Numbered from the stretch's first letter, positions 11,764 through 24,378 are shown. The stretch: DNA of 64,000 nucleotides from Pyrrhosoma nymphula (GCA_963573305.1 OY754330.1:3782001-3846000); one strand, 5' to 3'. Made by a program: numbers and translations. The notes: generated from the letters alone by a model not told the origin.

Positions 11764-12283
11764 GCCTCGTCTACACCACAGGTGTACTTAAGTAGGGTGT
11801 ACTTAGTGCAGCATTTAATTGCAGGCGAGCGTGTACTCACAAACATTATATCTGCCTTAGCGCTACCTAGTGATGATGGAAAGAAATATGAATCGCGCAA
11901 AAGTCATGTGCCCGAGAAGTAACATATAAGATATTATTTAGACTCGTGTAACCTGAATATACACAAATTTAAAAGGATAACACTCTGATAATTACTTAAC
12001 TCCTCATATAACTGATATAAACACATCGAAATAAATAAATACATAAATTAATAAATCGAAATAAATATATCGAAACTCCTCGACCTATCGATGACGAGAC
12101 TTCGACCACCTCGACCAAGCATCGACAGTACAATATCGATATCATCAAAGTGCACTTAAATAGGGGTCCCCGGGTCTACTTAAGCGGACCCGTTACTTAA
12201 GTGATGAGAGGGCATCTACACGGTGTACTTAAGTGAAAACTGCTCTTTAAGTGTATACTTAAGTGGTGAGAAGTAGACACGGC
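11764..12283. mobile_element. MITE-like element with repeated ACTTAAGT palindromes
   Basis: A 520-bp segment is bounded by imperfect inverted ends: GCCTCGTCTACACC on the left, and GCCGTGTCTACTTCTCACC as the reverse complement of the right end. CTTAAG-type palindromes recur near both ends (about 11787, and several between 12170 and 12265), as in subterminal protein-binding repeats. The centre is AT-rich and non-coding. No target duplication was established and no superfamily is assigned. Confidence 0.55.
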
Positions 12284-13505
12284 AAAATGGAATTAAATAT
12301 GTAAGCGTCATCTCAGTTCGAATGATACGGTTTGTTGCTGTTGAACTTATTATTAATATATTCAAATGGAGGTGTCGAATTGGGCTCGAGATGCAATGTA
12401 TATATTTCGATTAACGCGGGAGATGGGAGATCTCGAGGAATGCGGGAAGAAACAGCAGCAGCAGCCTCTCGATCTCGACGCTGATGGCAACCGGTGCCCT
12501 TTGCGGTTCCCAGGCGATCGCTTGTCGTCGAGGCAACGCCGGTTACACAAGGGCCTTCGAATCATTTTGCACTAAGTGGGCTGATTTCGCGATTTCTTCT
12601 TTGCATCGTTTCATGTAACTTCCTTGGTCAGTGTGTTGGTACTTGGGGTTCCCTCTGCAAAATTACATTTCTGTGTTACGTTGAAAAATGCAATGGGTTT
12701 AGTAGTATCCGAGAGTTCAAGAAACTTTCCTTAAAAGCATGCCATGAGTCGCCAAAGAGAGCTCTCTATTCTCGATGGTAAGTGGAGTGACAAATGAAGG
12801 AACGATGTTTGTCTCTCGGAAACAAATCGATTATAATAGCCGGTGGTGGTGGTGGCATTTTGGGCTTTTCTACAGTCGCGAGAATAATACTGGTGAATTG
12901 GCTTCAGACGATTGGAGTTGGCGAAGCAATCGTTCCTTGGGACTTTTTAAGTTTCCCACTTGGCTACTGACTGGAGTGCCTTCCGGGGTGGGAATCCCGG
13001 GGCATTGACTTCAATCCCTTGTCAACTTGGTCCAAAAGGGGATGGACATTCGCGTGCACGCATTTACGCGATGTTGGTGGAATTCGAAATCCGGGGGAGT
13101 TGCCAGCATCATGCGCGGATGTCTGAATTGGCAGCGGAGTTTGGAATGTGCGCGTTGCTGTGCCAACCGTCGCGAAGCATGGGAAGCATGCGAGAGGAGG
13201 ACCACATCGCATCGTGTTTCCATGGCTTTTCTCTGCTCCAGCGCCCTCTCCCGTCAATGCGTGTACCGTGTCTGGCCGTTGTTAATCTTAAATCACGCCG
13301 CAGTTGCGACGGGCGTGCAGCGCTCAAGTTTTTAGTATGCAAGTTTTGATGCGCGTTAAAATGCTGTGTGAAACGAAGTGGTGTTCCATAGTGGTGTTAG
13401 CCGCAATGCCCAGTTTACCCTAGTAACTCTAAATGCTAGTAACCATCATTGGACCATAGTAACTCTTTCGTGGTAAACAACAAAATAAACAATAGAAAGA
13501 TCTGG
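12284..13505. other. Intronic DNA, moderately GC-rich at 12950-13340
   Basis: Overlapping frames exist on both strands at 12950-13350, but none has a recognisable domain and no splice-site pair singles one out. A CAG run lies near 12453-12464. Confidence 0.4.
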
Positions 13506-14610
13506 GGGGTTATTTTGTAATCTCACTTAAGGTAGAACCTGCTCTTCGAAGTAATGCTTTCATTTCATAGATAAACTCGACAGCAACAAGATAAAATGGC
13601 TCTAAATGTTATTAATAATTATTAGAAATAATTTTCAATCAATCAACATGGCTGCACAGTACATGAGTTTTCTTGAAAATGAATCAATCCTGTCATATGA
13701 ATAATGGCTTTTATGTTGACGCCATGTCTCTGAGGAATTTAAAAGATTTTCTCTGGAACTGCAGTAGAGCTGCAAAATCATAAATTATAAGGATGAATTA
13801 AAACAACTGAACTATAAGAGTGCTTTTCCTCTTTTAATGTAAAAGTAATTTAAACAAATGTATTATATATAATTGCTGACGATGAACTCGACAACACTGT
13901 ATAGCTGTCAACATATCATAGTTTCACTTCGGTCCGGCACCTTTGTTTGTTTGCATAGTTTCACTCCGATGTTTATGTTTACTCCTCGAACATAGTTGCC
14001 AAGTCTGTTTCAATATGGCGGCTACGGAACGAAAGTAAGACTTCATCGTATTTCAAACATAAATATCTGGATTAAATGGCCGATAAGGTAACCTGAAAAA
14101 ATTCATTGTATCCGTTGATAATTTAATCACCATATGGTCGTTTTTGAGGTAGCCTAGTCGAGGAAAATCTCGAGAAATAATAAAATGTTGAAGTGAGGGA
14201 CGACACCATTCCGCCGCCATAAGAGCAATGTAATTTGAGGCTGAAAATGACGATTTTCAAATCCTGTTATCAGCGCTAAATGGCCGATTACCACCAATTA
14301 CTTTTTCACAGATCGACTAAGGCATAATTTCTCTGCAATATATGAAGATATCAGGGCATGTTATCGAAGGTCCTTGTAGTAGAGGTCCTTCTACCTTAAG
14401 TGAGAATGCGTCATAAAACACGAAAATATACGTAATTTTTCGTAGTTCCACACCACCACCCAGGCGGCGTGTTACCATCTTAGGATTTCAGGTGGTGATA
14501 TCTGCAGGTCTTATTTTTCGACTGACCCGCTCTTTCGACTCTTTGATCCGTTTCATTTGCCTCCGCGTAGTTCCATCTCACCTGTCGCATGGACGTGAAA
14601 TGGAGCCACA
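13506..14610 (+). repeat. Family D repeat copy 1, interrupted by a family C element
   Basis: The left part (13506-13530) and right part (14400-14610) match the uninterrupted copy at 44296-44570: GGGTTATTTTGT, CTCACTTA, GAGAATRCGTCATAAAA, CACCCAGGCGGCGTG and GACGTGAAATGGAG-like blocks in order. The family C element interrupts it exactly at TTAA. The nature of family D is unknown. Confidence 0.7.
13527..14399 (+). mobile_element. TTAA-bounded element, family C copy 1
   Basis: TTAA at 13527-13530 and 14396-14399 bound an 873-bp segment. The left end is TTAAGGTAGAACCT and the reverse complement of the right end is TTAAGGTAGAAGGACCT, giving an inverted terminal match of about 11 bp. Comparison with the uninterrupted family D copy at 44.3 kb shows the insertion lies exactly at this point. 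The interior is AT-rich with no substantial ORF. A partial reverse copy is at 32706-33086. It fits a non-autonomous piggyBac- or Sola3-like element. Confidence 0.8.
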
Positions 14611-15807
14611 ATCGCAGCCATTTTAGTCATCAGGGTTTCGAAATGCGAAGGTGGATATGAAATATTTGACCAACACCCTGATGTTCTAATTTCATTCCTT
14701 CATATCACTTTGGAATGTCCATTTTCAATGGAGCATCATGCGTATATCGATGCAAACTCCTTAGTCCCTGATGTTTCTCGTTTATTTCTTTATTAGAACT
14801 CTTGAGACTCAAGAGCAAATCCCTTGGCATGATTGTCTTATCCCCAGCAGTATTTCTTGTGCTTTTTTTATCGTAGTAGGTATATTTGTCGCGTAGGTCG
14901 TACCGTCGTATATCAAACTATTGCATGCCCCTGTATATTGTACCTACTATCTCCTGGTTGGTTGATTGCATGGCATGCCGTCCGGGAACGAAGAAGTGTT
15001 CGATAGAATGTAGAAATGGCGTACAGGAGGCGTTGTGTGGGCCTGTCGTGGTGTTCCCGGCCCTCTCCCAAGTCTCCGTCTCCTTTTGCCCGGTGACTTA
15101 AAAGGGCGTCAGTTGGGCTTCTTTTTTACCCTTAGGGGGCGTTCCCTGCTTCGTCCTGCTGCTGTGGTCCAAATGTGAGACTTTTTCAGAACAGCTTGTA
15201 CTTAGTTGGTGGCTTAATTGGTGGCTTAATACTGCGGTGTTACCATGCATTTTATTTCTTTGTGAAGTAAATGCTGACTGTCTGGAAAGGTCAGGAGCTA
15301 TTATTGACCAGTCAAAAGATGCTCTCATTTCCACTTGTCTTGCTGGATGCATGGTGCCTCACCGAAACCAAAAGGCAGTCATCAACTACTGTTGTCATGG
15401 CGATCCATTGTGGTGGGGGGATATCAGAGCCTTGGCGAGGTGTAAATTTAAGACTTTCGGTGTTTAAAAGGGATTCTGTGGGAACTTTTTTTAAAATACA
15501 GAGGAACACAAATCACAGTCAACACAGTTCCGTCTGCCAACGAAAACATGAAGATGGTAGCAGTGAAGATGCTGTGTCAGGAGCACGGCGCTAACCAAAG
15601 AGAAGAGGCACTTCTTGGCCGGAGAAATCTTGAGGAAACCGTGCGAGGCTTCAAAAGGAGGAGAGTTTGATCTGGAGCGTGACGTTGTGTGTGTGTCCGA
15701 AGCGTTGACCGTCAATGGAAACGAAGAGGAGAATAGATAGATGGCAGTTGGCATATAATCCGTTGTCTCCGGCGTGACATGGTGGCATTTGCTTAGCATT
15801 GTAAATG
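14611..15807. other. Intronic DNA without recognised genes
   Basis: No exon or known repeat was recognised. Short frames overlap on both strands at 15100-15600 without a domain. Confidence 0.4.
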
Positions 15808-16058
15808 ATATGTATAACTTCCACGTAGATTTATTACAACAAGACGACCTAGGTTGCGAAGAAGCTCTTCCTCATCAGGTGCATTGGTAGAAGAAGAAGA
15901 CATAGGATGCCAGAATTAGTAGAAGAAGACTTAGAATTAGACATGGAATCCATGTCTTCTTCTTCTACTTATGCACCTGGTGATGACGAGCTTCATCGAA
16001 AACTAGGTCGTCTTGTTTTTAATAAATCTATGTGGAAAAACTAAGTTACACTTATCAT
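15808..16058. mobile_element. Hairpin (foldback) element with hammerhead-like cores
   Basis: Inverted arms at 15808-15902 and 15952-16058 share long blocks such as ACAAGACGACCTAG and its complement. The loop is short and GAAGAA-rich. The minus-strand arm reads CTGATGAGGAAGAGC and then TTCTTCGCAACC (TCATCAG on the + strand at 15872-15878). The plus arm reads CTGGTGATGACGAGC and then TTCATCGAAAAC, with GAAAAC at 15998-16003. Each has a local stem between the CTGRTGA and GAAA-like boxes. It is unrelated in sequence to the hairpin at 7.5 kb apart from this core. Confidence 0.75.
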
Positions 16059-17179
16059 TTTACGATAGACAGGAGGCATTTGATGTGTTGGTCCTGTTGG
16101 AAGGATTGGGAAGGAATGATGAGTCGAACATTCGTATTGTAGGGATGAAGAGGAAGTTGATGGAGAAAATCAGAATAAAGCAGATTGTGGTGAACGTAGC
16201 GAGGCCACGACGATCGTTGAGTGGAGGAAGAATTATGAGTAAACGGAGATGGAGGAGGAAAGAATGGAGCAGGTCTTGAAGACGTCTCGGAGATGGAGTA
16301 GCGAGGTGATCTAAAGAGAGAGAATTAAGAGCACAAAGGATGGATATATACTATACTTACGTGTTTGAAGAGGAAAAGCAGATAAGAAATGGTTTATTAT
16401 AACACCCTTCGACAGTAGAGCGATTCAATTACAGGTATTATCAATGCAGAGGTTTAATTTGCGTGTAGTGTTTGTTGTGGTTTGCTGGTGGAAAATGTTC
16501 GGGGATTGTGTTTTGCAAAACGGAATTATTTTTTCATCGTCGAATGAAATGTTTCCATTTCCACTTAATTTATTCGCTTAATATTGCATACAGACACTTC
16601 GTAGGATATTTTTATCTAGTCGAAATAGAGACCACATTGGAATTTCATTTAAAACTTTAAGCAGTTGTTAAAAGAATGATGGAAATACAGTAATATTGAT
16701 GACGCAAATGGACTATGACTGAACTTATCAGTTATGAACAGAAGGCACGAGCACATGTTTAAGGCTTTTGAAACACCTGTTTATTCGCCGTACTATAAAT
16801 AAAAAACAATTTGACAGAGTGGATGTGTAAGTCTGAGGGAGTTGTTGATACGATGTGAAAGGAAATTCGTTGTTTTAAGAGCATATTAATTGGGAATGTT
16901 AATGAAATCTTTATTTTTTTATGCTATCTTCAGGGCTATTTAGGTAAATGCCATTTTGATTAAAATACCCGTTTTTAAGAATATATTCGCTGGATCGCAA
17001 TAACATGGAAATTGGGTGATTTATTAAGACAGTGTTTATGCCAAAAAGAGTGGGAAAAATTAAAAGATTTCAACGACGTCAGAGGCAGGGACGAACCCGA
17101 GGTGGGGGAGGAACTTTTGGGTTTACGAAACAATTTTAACGATTAGATGTCGTCCAAATACGTATTTTATGGATATAAT
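16059..17179. other. Intronic DNA without firm features
   Basis: A purine-rich frame at 16060-16280 vaguely resembles a LINE RT segment, but too weakly to call. The rest is AT-rich with no recognised repeat. Confidence 0.35.
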
Positions 17180-17752
17180 TTAAGGAGGTCCCGCCGCCGC
17201 GACTGTGTGAGTCAAAACAAATACTAAATTCCACATTTTTGATATTTTGTCAAAAAAATCCTGCTTTCACTGATGCAATGCGTTACCTTATAGAAACCCA
17301 AAAGTATAAAGGTACAAAATATATGCAAATTATTATTCCACGAATTTAAATGAGAACTTTTTTCCAGCCATAGGAGCCGACTGCAGCTCCATTTCCTACG
17401 AATTACCGCATTTTGACTTCAATTACGGCATTAATTCCCCAATAACTATAGAAATAAGATGGTAAGATCCCTATATTACATTTTTATTCAATTTATCTGG
17501 ATTATTTCCTTCTTATAAACCGATTTCCGCGAAAATGGCATTTGTATTTTATGGAAAAATACTATTTTCCCCCGTGTTTCTCTCATTCCCCCATTGAACA
17601 CCATTTAGTAATTTCAAGTTCAATTAGAGAGTAATATAGCGTTGAAAGGTATTATTTTGTTGTTCATATCAGATAGAGGACAACGTTTTCTACAAGTAGA
17701 CAGAATATGAATAAAATGACATTTAAGTCGTTTTACGGTGGAACCAACTTAA
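17180..17752 (-). mobile_element. TTAA-bounded element, family B copy 1
   Basis: A 573-bp copy with intact TTAA at both ends (17180-17183 and 17749-17752). The left end is TTAAGGAGGTCCCGCCGCCG, and the reverse complement of the right end is TTAAGTTGGTTCCACCG. It is the reverse complement of the copies at 28778 and 37032. It is non-coding and AT-rich, with GC-rich termini that can pair. Confidence 0.85.
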
Positions 17753-20700
17753 ATGGCAGTGTCTCTCCACGAAATAAATTCCTGGGTTCACCCCTGATCA
17801 GAGGAGACTCGATAATTCCGTTTATCCGACGTTAATCCGGTTAATAATTGGTAACTTTGAAGAGATGTTCCGTCAATCAGGGACAAGAGAACGGGTTTCG
17901 GTTGAAACTCGAGGAACTCATTTTTTTTTAAATCGATGTTTTTATTCTCGCGTATCTAAGATGTGGCGTGTGAAGAAGGCATCTCTTTCGCACGAATGTG
18001 AGATGTTTGGGTAGAGATAAGAAGAAATGTGTTTTGGTTCGTGATACATTCTCCGCTTCTTTTTTGTAGTATTAAATATCTCTCTTCCTTATAAACCTGG
18101 TGCTCTACAAAAGCCGCAAAGGAAAGCTGTTGTGTGCGCACACTTGCGGCTGTAAGTTGGCAAAAAAGTCACCGGGCGTGAACCAGAATTTTAAAACACC
18201 CCTTTTAATTAAGATCCAGTTTTTGAAAAGATGTTATAAGTGAGACTCCAAAAACTAGTTTGTGAAACTAATCAATCATCCGTACCTGTATCTGAGTGTT
18301 ATCCGTTTTTATTTCCATTTTGATTGCAAACCCCTTTGAGCGATTTTGTTATTCTTCATCATCTTGGTCATCCCTTTTAAGTTTTCCCTTTTTGGATTTT
18401 CTATTAATTATCGTCTCGGGAAATCACATCCAGCGAACATTTCCAAATCTTCATGATGATCGAACTATATTTCAGCGGTCTGCCGAATGTCAGTTATGTG
18501 CATTGGTATATTATTATTTTTTTTGCATTTCGGACGATTCTGAAACGGAAGATGGATAATCGCCTGCCATACTCCTCAAGTACTCATATAAGGCTACTAG
18601 CACTATATTAGCATTTCTCTGGGCTAAATACTTGTGCAGTTTTACGGATTTTGTTTTGCTAGAAACTCTAAAATCGTGACTGAGGTAAAATAATTTTTTT
18701 AAATATATCCTCTGCTGTCAAGTGTTTTTTCGTTGGTGAGTGGCAGCCGTTGTCGTGGTCATTTTATTATTTCGGAATGTTTCTTAAGACGGAGGTATCT
18801 TTATCCTTTGCGTGTTACGTGTGGTGTCAGTCGTAATGGGTTTAATTGCAAAGATCAGACGATGACCGTCTCTATAGATACCTTTCGTAACTTTAAGCTT
18901 TCCCAATGAAAGGAAACACTTTGAATTAACTCAGGTGGCCTGTATTTTATATAAAAAATGATGATACATTCCTTTTCATGAAACTAATTTTTGTAATTGT
19001 AAAATACACGGTTATCGTGTTTGTTTGTACGTGAATAGCTCCGAGGTGGGTCGATGAATTTTGATAGTAATTAGTCATGAAATTGTTAGTAAGCTCTGTG
19101 TGAACGTGAGCTGTAAATAATTGATCCCGAAATCAATCGCGACTTAATAATTAGTTTTAAAACAAAAACAGTTCATCTGCGACTCAGTCGACGTTAGGCA
19201 ACCAACTTGGCGGCCATGGTTGTGCGGATTGCGTAACGCGTAGGATGATATAAAATAGAAAAAAATAGGATCGCTTTAAATCCTTACTCGGGTTAAAAAA
19301 AGAACCCTATTAGCGTTGATTTCTACGATATTTGTATGTATGTATGTATTGTACGTACATGCGTTAGGTGTTTCAAAATGGAGTTTTGATAGGATTAAAT
19401 GCGAAGGACCAAATATATCGTCTCGTAATGCGTAACTTTCTTAGTGGCACTTCCTCAACACATCGATTCCGTGTAGTATTCGGAAATGTTGAAAATTTCC
19501 TCTTTGCTCGTATGCGAATCCACGAAAATCATGCTTCGGGATTACGTCTTCCGTTTCAACTCGTCATTTTGGTGGATGGATATATCATAGGACTCAGGGG
19601 AAGGAAAGGAAAAGGTGGTTGCTGCTGCTGCTAGATCAGTCGTCTTGCATTGCACGAACAAAATAATAACAATTGAATTCATTCCCACCGTGGACGATTG
19701 CAATAATTACGCGTGACACGAAAACTATGAATGCATGCGGTACCGCATTATTTTTTTGTGAATTTTCTCTCGTCACTTGTCTAATTCGTTGTTCTCTGTT
19801 TTTCCACCCTTTCTCTGCCCCCCTCCCTCCCCCTTCAATGGAATGTGGCGCCACGCGTGTCTTTCACGTGTGTGACATCCAGGCGTACACTTGCCTCCAC
19901 GTCTGTTCCGAGTCTCCCTCCTCCGCCTGCTGTTCCCCCACCGTAAGTCTTGATTGGTTGGTTCTCTCACTGTGTGTCTATGTCTGTGTGTAGACGCTGC
20001 GAGCATGGCGGCTAGCATTGTTGTCTCCTGCTTTCCGACCCATTGTCGTTGTTGTTGCAGCTGTTATTATTACAGTTGTTGTCGTTGCCACTTCAGTTCA
20101 TCTGCATTCTACCGCTTCAGTTATGCTTCATAATTGTTGGACGGCGTGTAGAAGACTCTGGTTACGTCTTGCTATCTCAGTCAATTCGTCCGTTTTTTTA
20201 TCGCTCGGCTTTTTTTTAAGGCTGAAAGCGTCCTGGACGTTAATGTTGTATCTATGCATGTTTTACTGAAGTGTTATGCTTGTTTTTTGCTTGCTTCGAA
20301 GGCAGTGTGCCTTCCCGTTGATTAGCGTTTGTGTTTTTTTTCTTCTTTCTCAATTCTCCTTTTGGCCTCTACCTGCATCTGTTGTACATGAAGCGCCAAG
20401 CTTGTATGTGGTGTTTTTGTGTATCGAGTGTTTTGCATGGAGGTGAGAAGATTCTAAGAAACGTCTCCATTTAAAATTATTTTTTGTTGGATATTTTGGT
20501 AGAGAGCTGAGTATCTCTTTCTTTTTGAGGCCCTTTTTGTATCTTTTAAGCATTTACCTGGTGGTTAAAATTAGTTAGTATTAAAAAGGGCTGTGATGCA
20601 GAAGTTTCATCCTATTGGCTTTCTATGTTTGCCAATGAGAATTAAGCAATAGCCCCATGCTTGTATTCCTTCTTATGATTACAGAATTCTTTCTTTTACT

Positions 20701-21747
20701 TGTCTCGCACGATTTCAAAATAAAAGCTCTAGACATTCCCGGCTCATGAAATGCCTTTATTTTATCTCACTTTTTTGGAATAATATTTAATAAGTTAATT
20801 TTCTTCTCTAGTATATCATTAAATTGTTTACCAAGTCAAATTTTGAGTTTTGATGATATTCTCGTGAGTTATTTTTGTATAAATCATTTTCATGATAAGG
20901 TTTTTATGGTGTGAGAATATATGCTTAATATTGAGATGATTGCTTTAAAATTCCGTTTCTTGTCGAGAGATGACACCCTCTCTTGAGGAATAATGCCCTT
21001 GATGATATTTCGCCGACACACGCGCTGACGGCGATTGACGTCCAACTGGCCAACTGCTCTTCGTTTCGCTTTGGTTCTCGCTTGTGTGCCCCGACAACAG
21101 CCACGTGTTTGCACATAAGACAACCAAGGGCAGAATGGACCACCTTATCCTACAAATATCACGAGGGGGTTAAGGTTTCACTGATCCTTGCACACAAGGC
21201 TATTCCTGTTTATTGGTTGCGTGAGTAGTAAGTTTAAAGTTGCGTGTCTGCCCGTCTCCTTTAAAAATGATTTCCGTGAATTGTGTGGTCGTGTTAATTC
21301 GAGTGAAAGGGCGAAACAGATGACTGTAGCAATTCTGCAGAAAGACATTGTTGCTAATACTTGGAGGTTGCGTAGATACGTCTGAACCGCCTGTTGTAGA
21401 AATTTTGCGTTTTTCACGTAGACGAGAAATTAATTTTCCAGAATGGCGTTAATGTTCTGTATAAACTGAATTGTTGGTAATAAGATGTCTCTTGTTCATA
21501 CATAGCAACGAGCGCAACCATGGGTGGGCTCAACGAGGGATTTAAAATTATTGCACAACTTTGACGAAATTTGGACGCTATTATGTATTTCATTAACGAT
21601 TGATCGTCTATACGCTAAACGGTTCCCAACCACTTTTGTTTTTGCCTTCTTCTTCGTCACCGATTTACATAAACTCGTTTCCCTTACGTTAGAGAGACGT
21701 TCAGTTTGTATATATTCTCACTACTTGTTTACATTCATTCTGCCGAC
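17753..21747. other. Intronic DNA without recognised genes
   Basis: About 4 kb of AT-rich sequence. It includes a short TATG/TGTA run near 19333-19350, a GTT/GCT-rich stretch at 20040-20090, and a moderately GC/CT-rich stretch at 19800-20000. No splice-flanked conserved coding segment and no known repeat was identified. Confidence 0.4.
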
Positions 21748-21955
21748 CCCCGGTGGCGCCCCGGGGTGCTAAGTCCGCGCCTGCTAATCCCAGGGCCGCG
21801 GATTCGAGTCCCGCCTGGGTCGTTTTTTGAGCATGCCCAGGGCATGGATGATTCTTTCAAGTTCTGGTGGTTTGGCCCCTTTAGAAACCGGAAGACAAGG
21901 CAATGGCTTATATCGGGATCGCAGTGGCATACAGGGGACCACTAGAATCTGATTT
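21748..21955 (+). mobile_element. tRNA-type SINE
   Basis: The 5' part is tRNA-like, with a degenerate A-box region (from about 21752, GTGGCGCCCCGGGGTGC) and a B-box-like GATTCGAGTCC at 21801-21811, one base off the GGTTCRANNCC consensus. The non-tRNA body (about 21850-21955) contains TTCTGGTGGTTTGGCCCC and ACCACTAGAATC, which are mutually complementary. It is matched in reverse at 24551-24660. This is a Pol III-type retroposon. Confidence 0.65.
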
Positions 21956-22095
21956 ATTTCGCGTAACCCTCTAATGGCAAAGTTGGGAACCAGTGGTCTA
22001 CGCCAGCAGCAAAGATTCGTTTATTGCCGGGTGGTTGGTCAATGGGGAGGGTCTTGATCTCATGAGTGTCGTCTTTCAACAGAGGGGAATTCCCC

Positions 22096-22150
22096 CGTAC
22101 GTCTACATCTACAAAATACCCTGCAAGCCACCTCAAGGGTGTGTGGCAGG
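22096..22150. repeat. Dispersed arthropod repeat with CCACC/GGTGTGTGG palindrome
   Basis: TACGTCTACATCTACAAAAT is followed by CTGCAAGCCACC and GGTGTGTGGCAGGGGGTG. This combination is a very common dispersed repeat in insect genomes, recognised from memory of its form. The palindromic half-sites can pair. Confidence 0.5.
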
Positions 22151-23283
22151 GGGTGAGTAGTCACCAACATGCATTACACTATACCCTATTAAAGTTAGTG
22201 TAACTACGACTATTGATGCATTAGCATAAATCGCTAATGCTTGTCACGAGGCGAAGCCTCACAAACATGCACTACACTATATAGATATGCTGCCAATGTT
22301 AGAGGGACCGTTAGTATTTATGTATTTTGCAACTACATAAATGGACAGAGATTCAAGAGTTATGCTGATAACGTACACGGCGTGCTGTAAGTACTTTGTA
22401 GCAGATAAGGATACAGGTAATATGGATTACTACTGCTACTAAAAGCTACACTACCTATCGATAAACATAGATAAAAGTCTCTTTGTCGTCCGTCATAAAA
22501 AAACCGTAGTTGGGAATCATGGTGTGCGCCAGCCCAGCTTGGTAGGATTGTTTCAGCGAACTCCCTGGAAAGTGAACAAGGGTCGTGTATATCCTGGCGA
22601 TAGCGAAAGGGAAGGGACACGCTACATAGTTAGCAAGCTCGGTGAGCTATTAGCGCGTAATTCAATCGGCTAGTGAGTTGTCGGACGCCAAGCGAAGGTA
22701 GAGTTGTCGGAATGGAGGCGGTCAGTGACGTCTACGTCCTGCCATAATGGAGAAAGGGACTCTCGATGGCCGTCGTGGTCAGCCAGAGTGGGCAAGGGTG
22801 GAAAGAGGGATGGAGGGAAAGGCGACCAGCTCCCGGGAAGGAGATGGGAACAGCCTTAAAACGGGGACAGAAGAGAGCAGAACATGGAAGTCTAGTCTGG
22901 ATCGGCATTTTTCCATTTAATCGGGAAGAGTCAGTCGTACCAACCTTTTCAGGTTCTCCATTCCGTTTAAATGGACGGATATTCTTTTATTTTTAATTAA
23001 TCCCGCTCTCACTGGATACCAAGGCGATACTGTATACGTTAGCGACTTTTCATAATTGAGCCCTTACCCTCACAGTGGGAAAGAGTAGGGTGGGGGTACT
23101 CCGAGAGTTGTGGTGAGGGTGCTAGGGTTTGCAGGAACGGTGTCTTCGTGTGGGGAAGGCCCCCCCGGGTGGCACAATCAGCGAATGACTGCGATCTCAA
23201 AATCGGATGTAGTATTTTCTCAAAGTTGGCTATTATTGAGTTCCGAAGATTCAGGCAATATGGCGTGGAATTTCAACAATATA
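22151..23283. other. Intronic DNA
   Basis: A phrase of about 20 bp (AACATGCAYTACACTATA) occurs twice, near 22168 and 22265. Nothing else was recognised. Confidence 0.35.
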
Positions 23284-23510
23284 AAGGTTTGAAGAGTTAA
23301 AATAAATTTTCCACAAATAAAAGTTAAAAAAAAACTATTACGACTTTATTATTAGGTATCGACACATCATCTTCAGGTGGATGTGAATGGAGAATATGAA
23401 TGTAATGGAGACCTGAAGATGATGTGTAAAACATCGAAACCTAGTTCGTAATGAAGTATTTTCACAAAAAACTTCTATTTGTGGAAAATTTATTTCAACT
23501 CTTCGACCTT
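23284..23510. mobile_element. Hairpin (foldback) element with hammerhead-like core
   Basis: Arms at 23284-23378 and 23411-23510 share complementary blocks: CCACAAATA with TATTTGTGG, and CATCATCTTCAGGT with ACCTGAAGATGATG. The right arm contains CTGAAGA (23413-23419), a short stem GATG...CATC, and GAAAC (23436-23440). No ORF was seen. It lies 0.8 kb upstream of the first spectraplakin exon in this window. Confidence 0.75.
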
Positions 23511-23705
23511 ATCTTAGCTATTTTTGTTCCCATCGTACCAATTGTTTAAATAATCACCAGCTTGGTCAGTTGTGTTTAATAAAAAATAAATGGTCTGTGA
23601 AAGTTTTCTACGAATGATCCTGAAGTGACAGTTGAAAGTGCGGTCGCGATGTAATTCAATTGGAGAATGGTGGCGAATGTAAATTAGTGGCGTTGAAGTT
23701 AATAA

Positions 23706-23877
23706 CAGCTTTCGGGCGTGAAGGTGTCCATCTGCGACAAAAGCTTCTCCAGCAAATCCTGCTGGCATCTCCAAGATGATGAGGCTTTCAGGTTTCACCT
23801 CTGACCTGGAGACGCCGCCAGGATTTGCTATAGAAACGTTACCCACAGTTCTTCACGTGGATTAGCGCCACGAAAGT
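23706..23877. mobile_element. Hairpin (foldback) element, third family, with hammerhead-like core
   Basis: The reverse complement of 23706-23773 and the forward sequence 23806-23877 share TGGAGAYGCC, CAGGATTTGCT, AGAA and GCC-CGAAAG blocks in the same order. The right arm contains CTGGAGA (from 23806) followed by a decayed stem and GAAACG (from 23833). The arms are less similar than those of the 7.5-kb element, so this copy is older. Confidence 0.6.
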
Positions 23878-24288
23878 CTGAAACTCCGCGGAAACCGTCG
23901 GTCCCAGTTGAACGGGCACGGATTTCCATCATTCAATTGTCTGGATTCGAACCTCCACCATTGCTCCCCCTTGCCCTCTGCGCTACCCCCCCCCAATTGC
24001 ACGCCCCTCCTGATTCACTATCCCCTCCCCCCTTGCCTTAACTCTCTCTCTCACTCTATTATCTGCATGAATGTCTGTCTGTCTGTTCTGATTGTGTGTT
24101 CGTGTGTGTCTGGTCTGATTTTGTGTTCGTCTTGTAATCCAGTCCAGGGGGGTGTTGGGGGGGGGGCAATTAGCAGCTCCCCCCTTCACCTCCTGACCTG
24201 CCTTATTCTCCGCCCCTGCACTGTGCTCCCCATGTGCTAATATCCGTTCTTTTTTTTCCTCCGCCGGCCGGCCCTGCCAATTCTCCAG
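23878..24288. other. C-rich intronic DNA ending in a splice acceptor
   Basis: C-rich and GT-rich low-complexity DNA with a polypyrimidine stretch at 24250-24260. It ends in TTCTCCAG at 24288, the acceptor of the following exon. Confidence 0.7.
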
Positions 24289-24378
24289 GCGAGTCGTCAC
24301 GTCAACAACCTGTTCGAGGACCTCCGCGATGGACACAACCTCATCTCGCTGCTCGAAGTCCTCTCGGCCGAACATCTG
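24289..24378 (+). CDS. shot: Spectraplakin (short stop/MACF1) CH1 domain exon 1 of 3
   Basis: This is a 90-nt internal exon encoding 30 residues in phase 0, beginning with ASRHVNN and containing LFEDLRDGHNLISLLEVLS. It is preceded by a polypyrimidine tract and TTCTCCAG and followed by GTGAGT. The DLRDG and LLEVLS motifs are the hallmark of the first calponin-homology domain of tandem-CH actin-binding proteins. Spectraplakins crosslink F-actin and microtubules at the cortex and in axons and tendon cells. The residues following in the next two exons favour short stop/MACF1 over beta-spectrin or alpha-actinin. The exon is markedly more GC-rich than the surrounding intron. The preceding exon, which should carry the first CH1 helix (KKTF-x-KW type), was not found in the upstream 24 kb. 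The product is an internal fragment and no start codon is implied. Confidence 0.95.

Noticed and set aside
12950..13350. Alternative first exon of the spectraplakin in a GC-rich stretch
   Set aside because: No conserved N-terminal sequence, no decisive donor, and open frames on both strands.
16013..16279. Possible RT palm fragment (RQEAFDVLVLLEGLG)
   Set aside because: Only a faint likeness to an RT motif A region; no motif B or C nearby, and the frame starts in a hairpin element.
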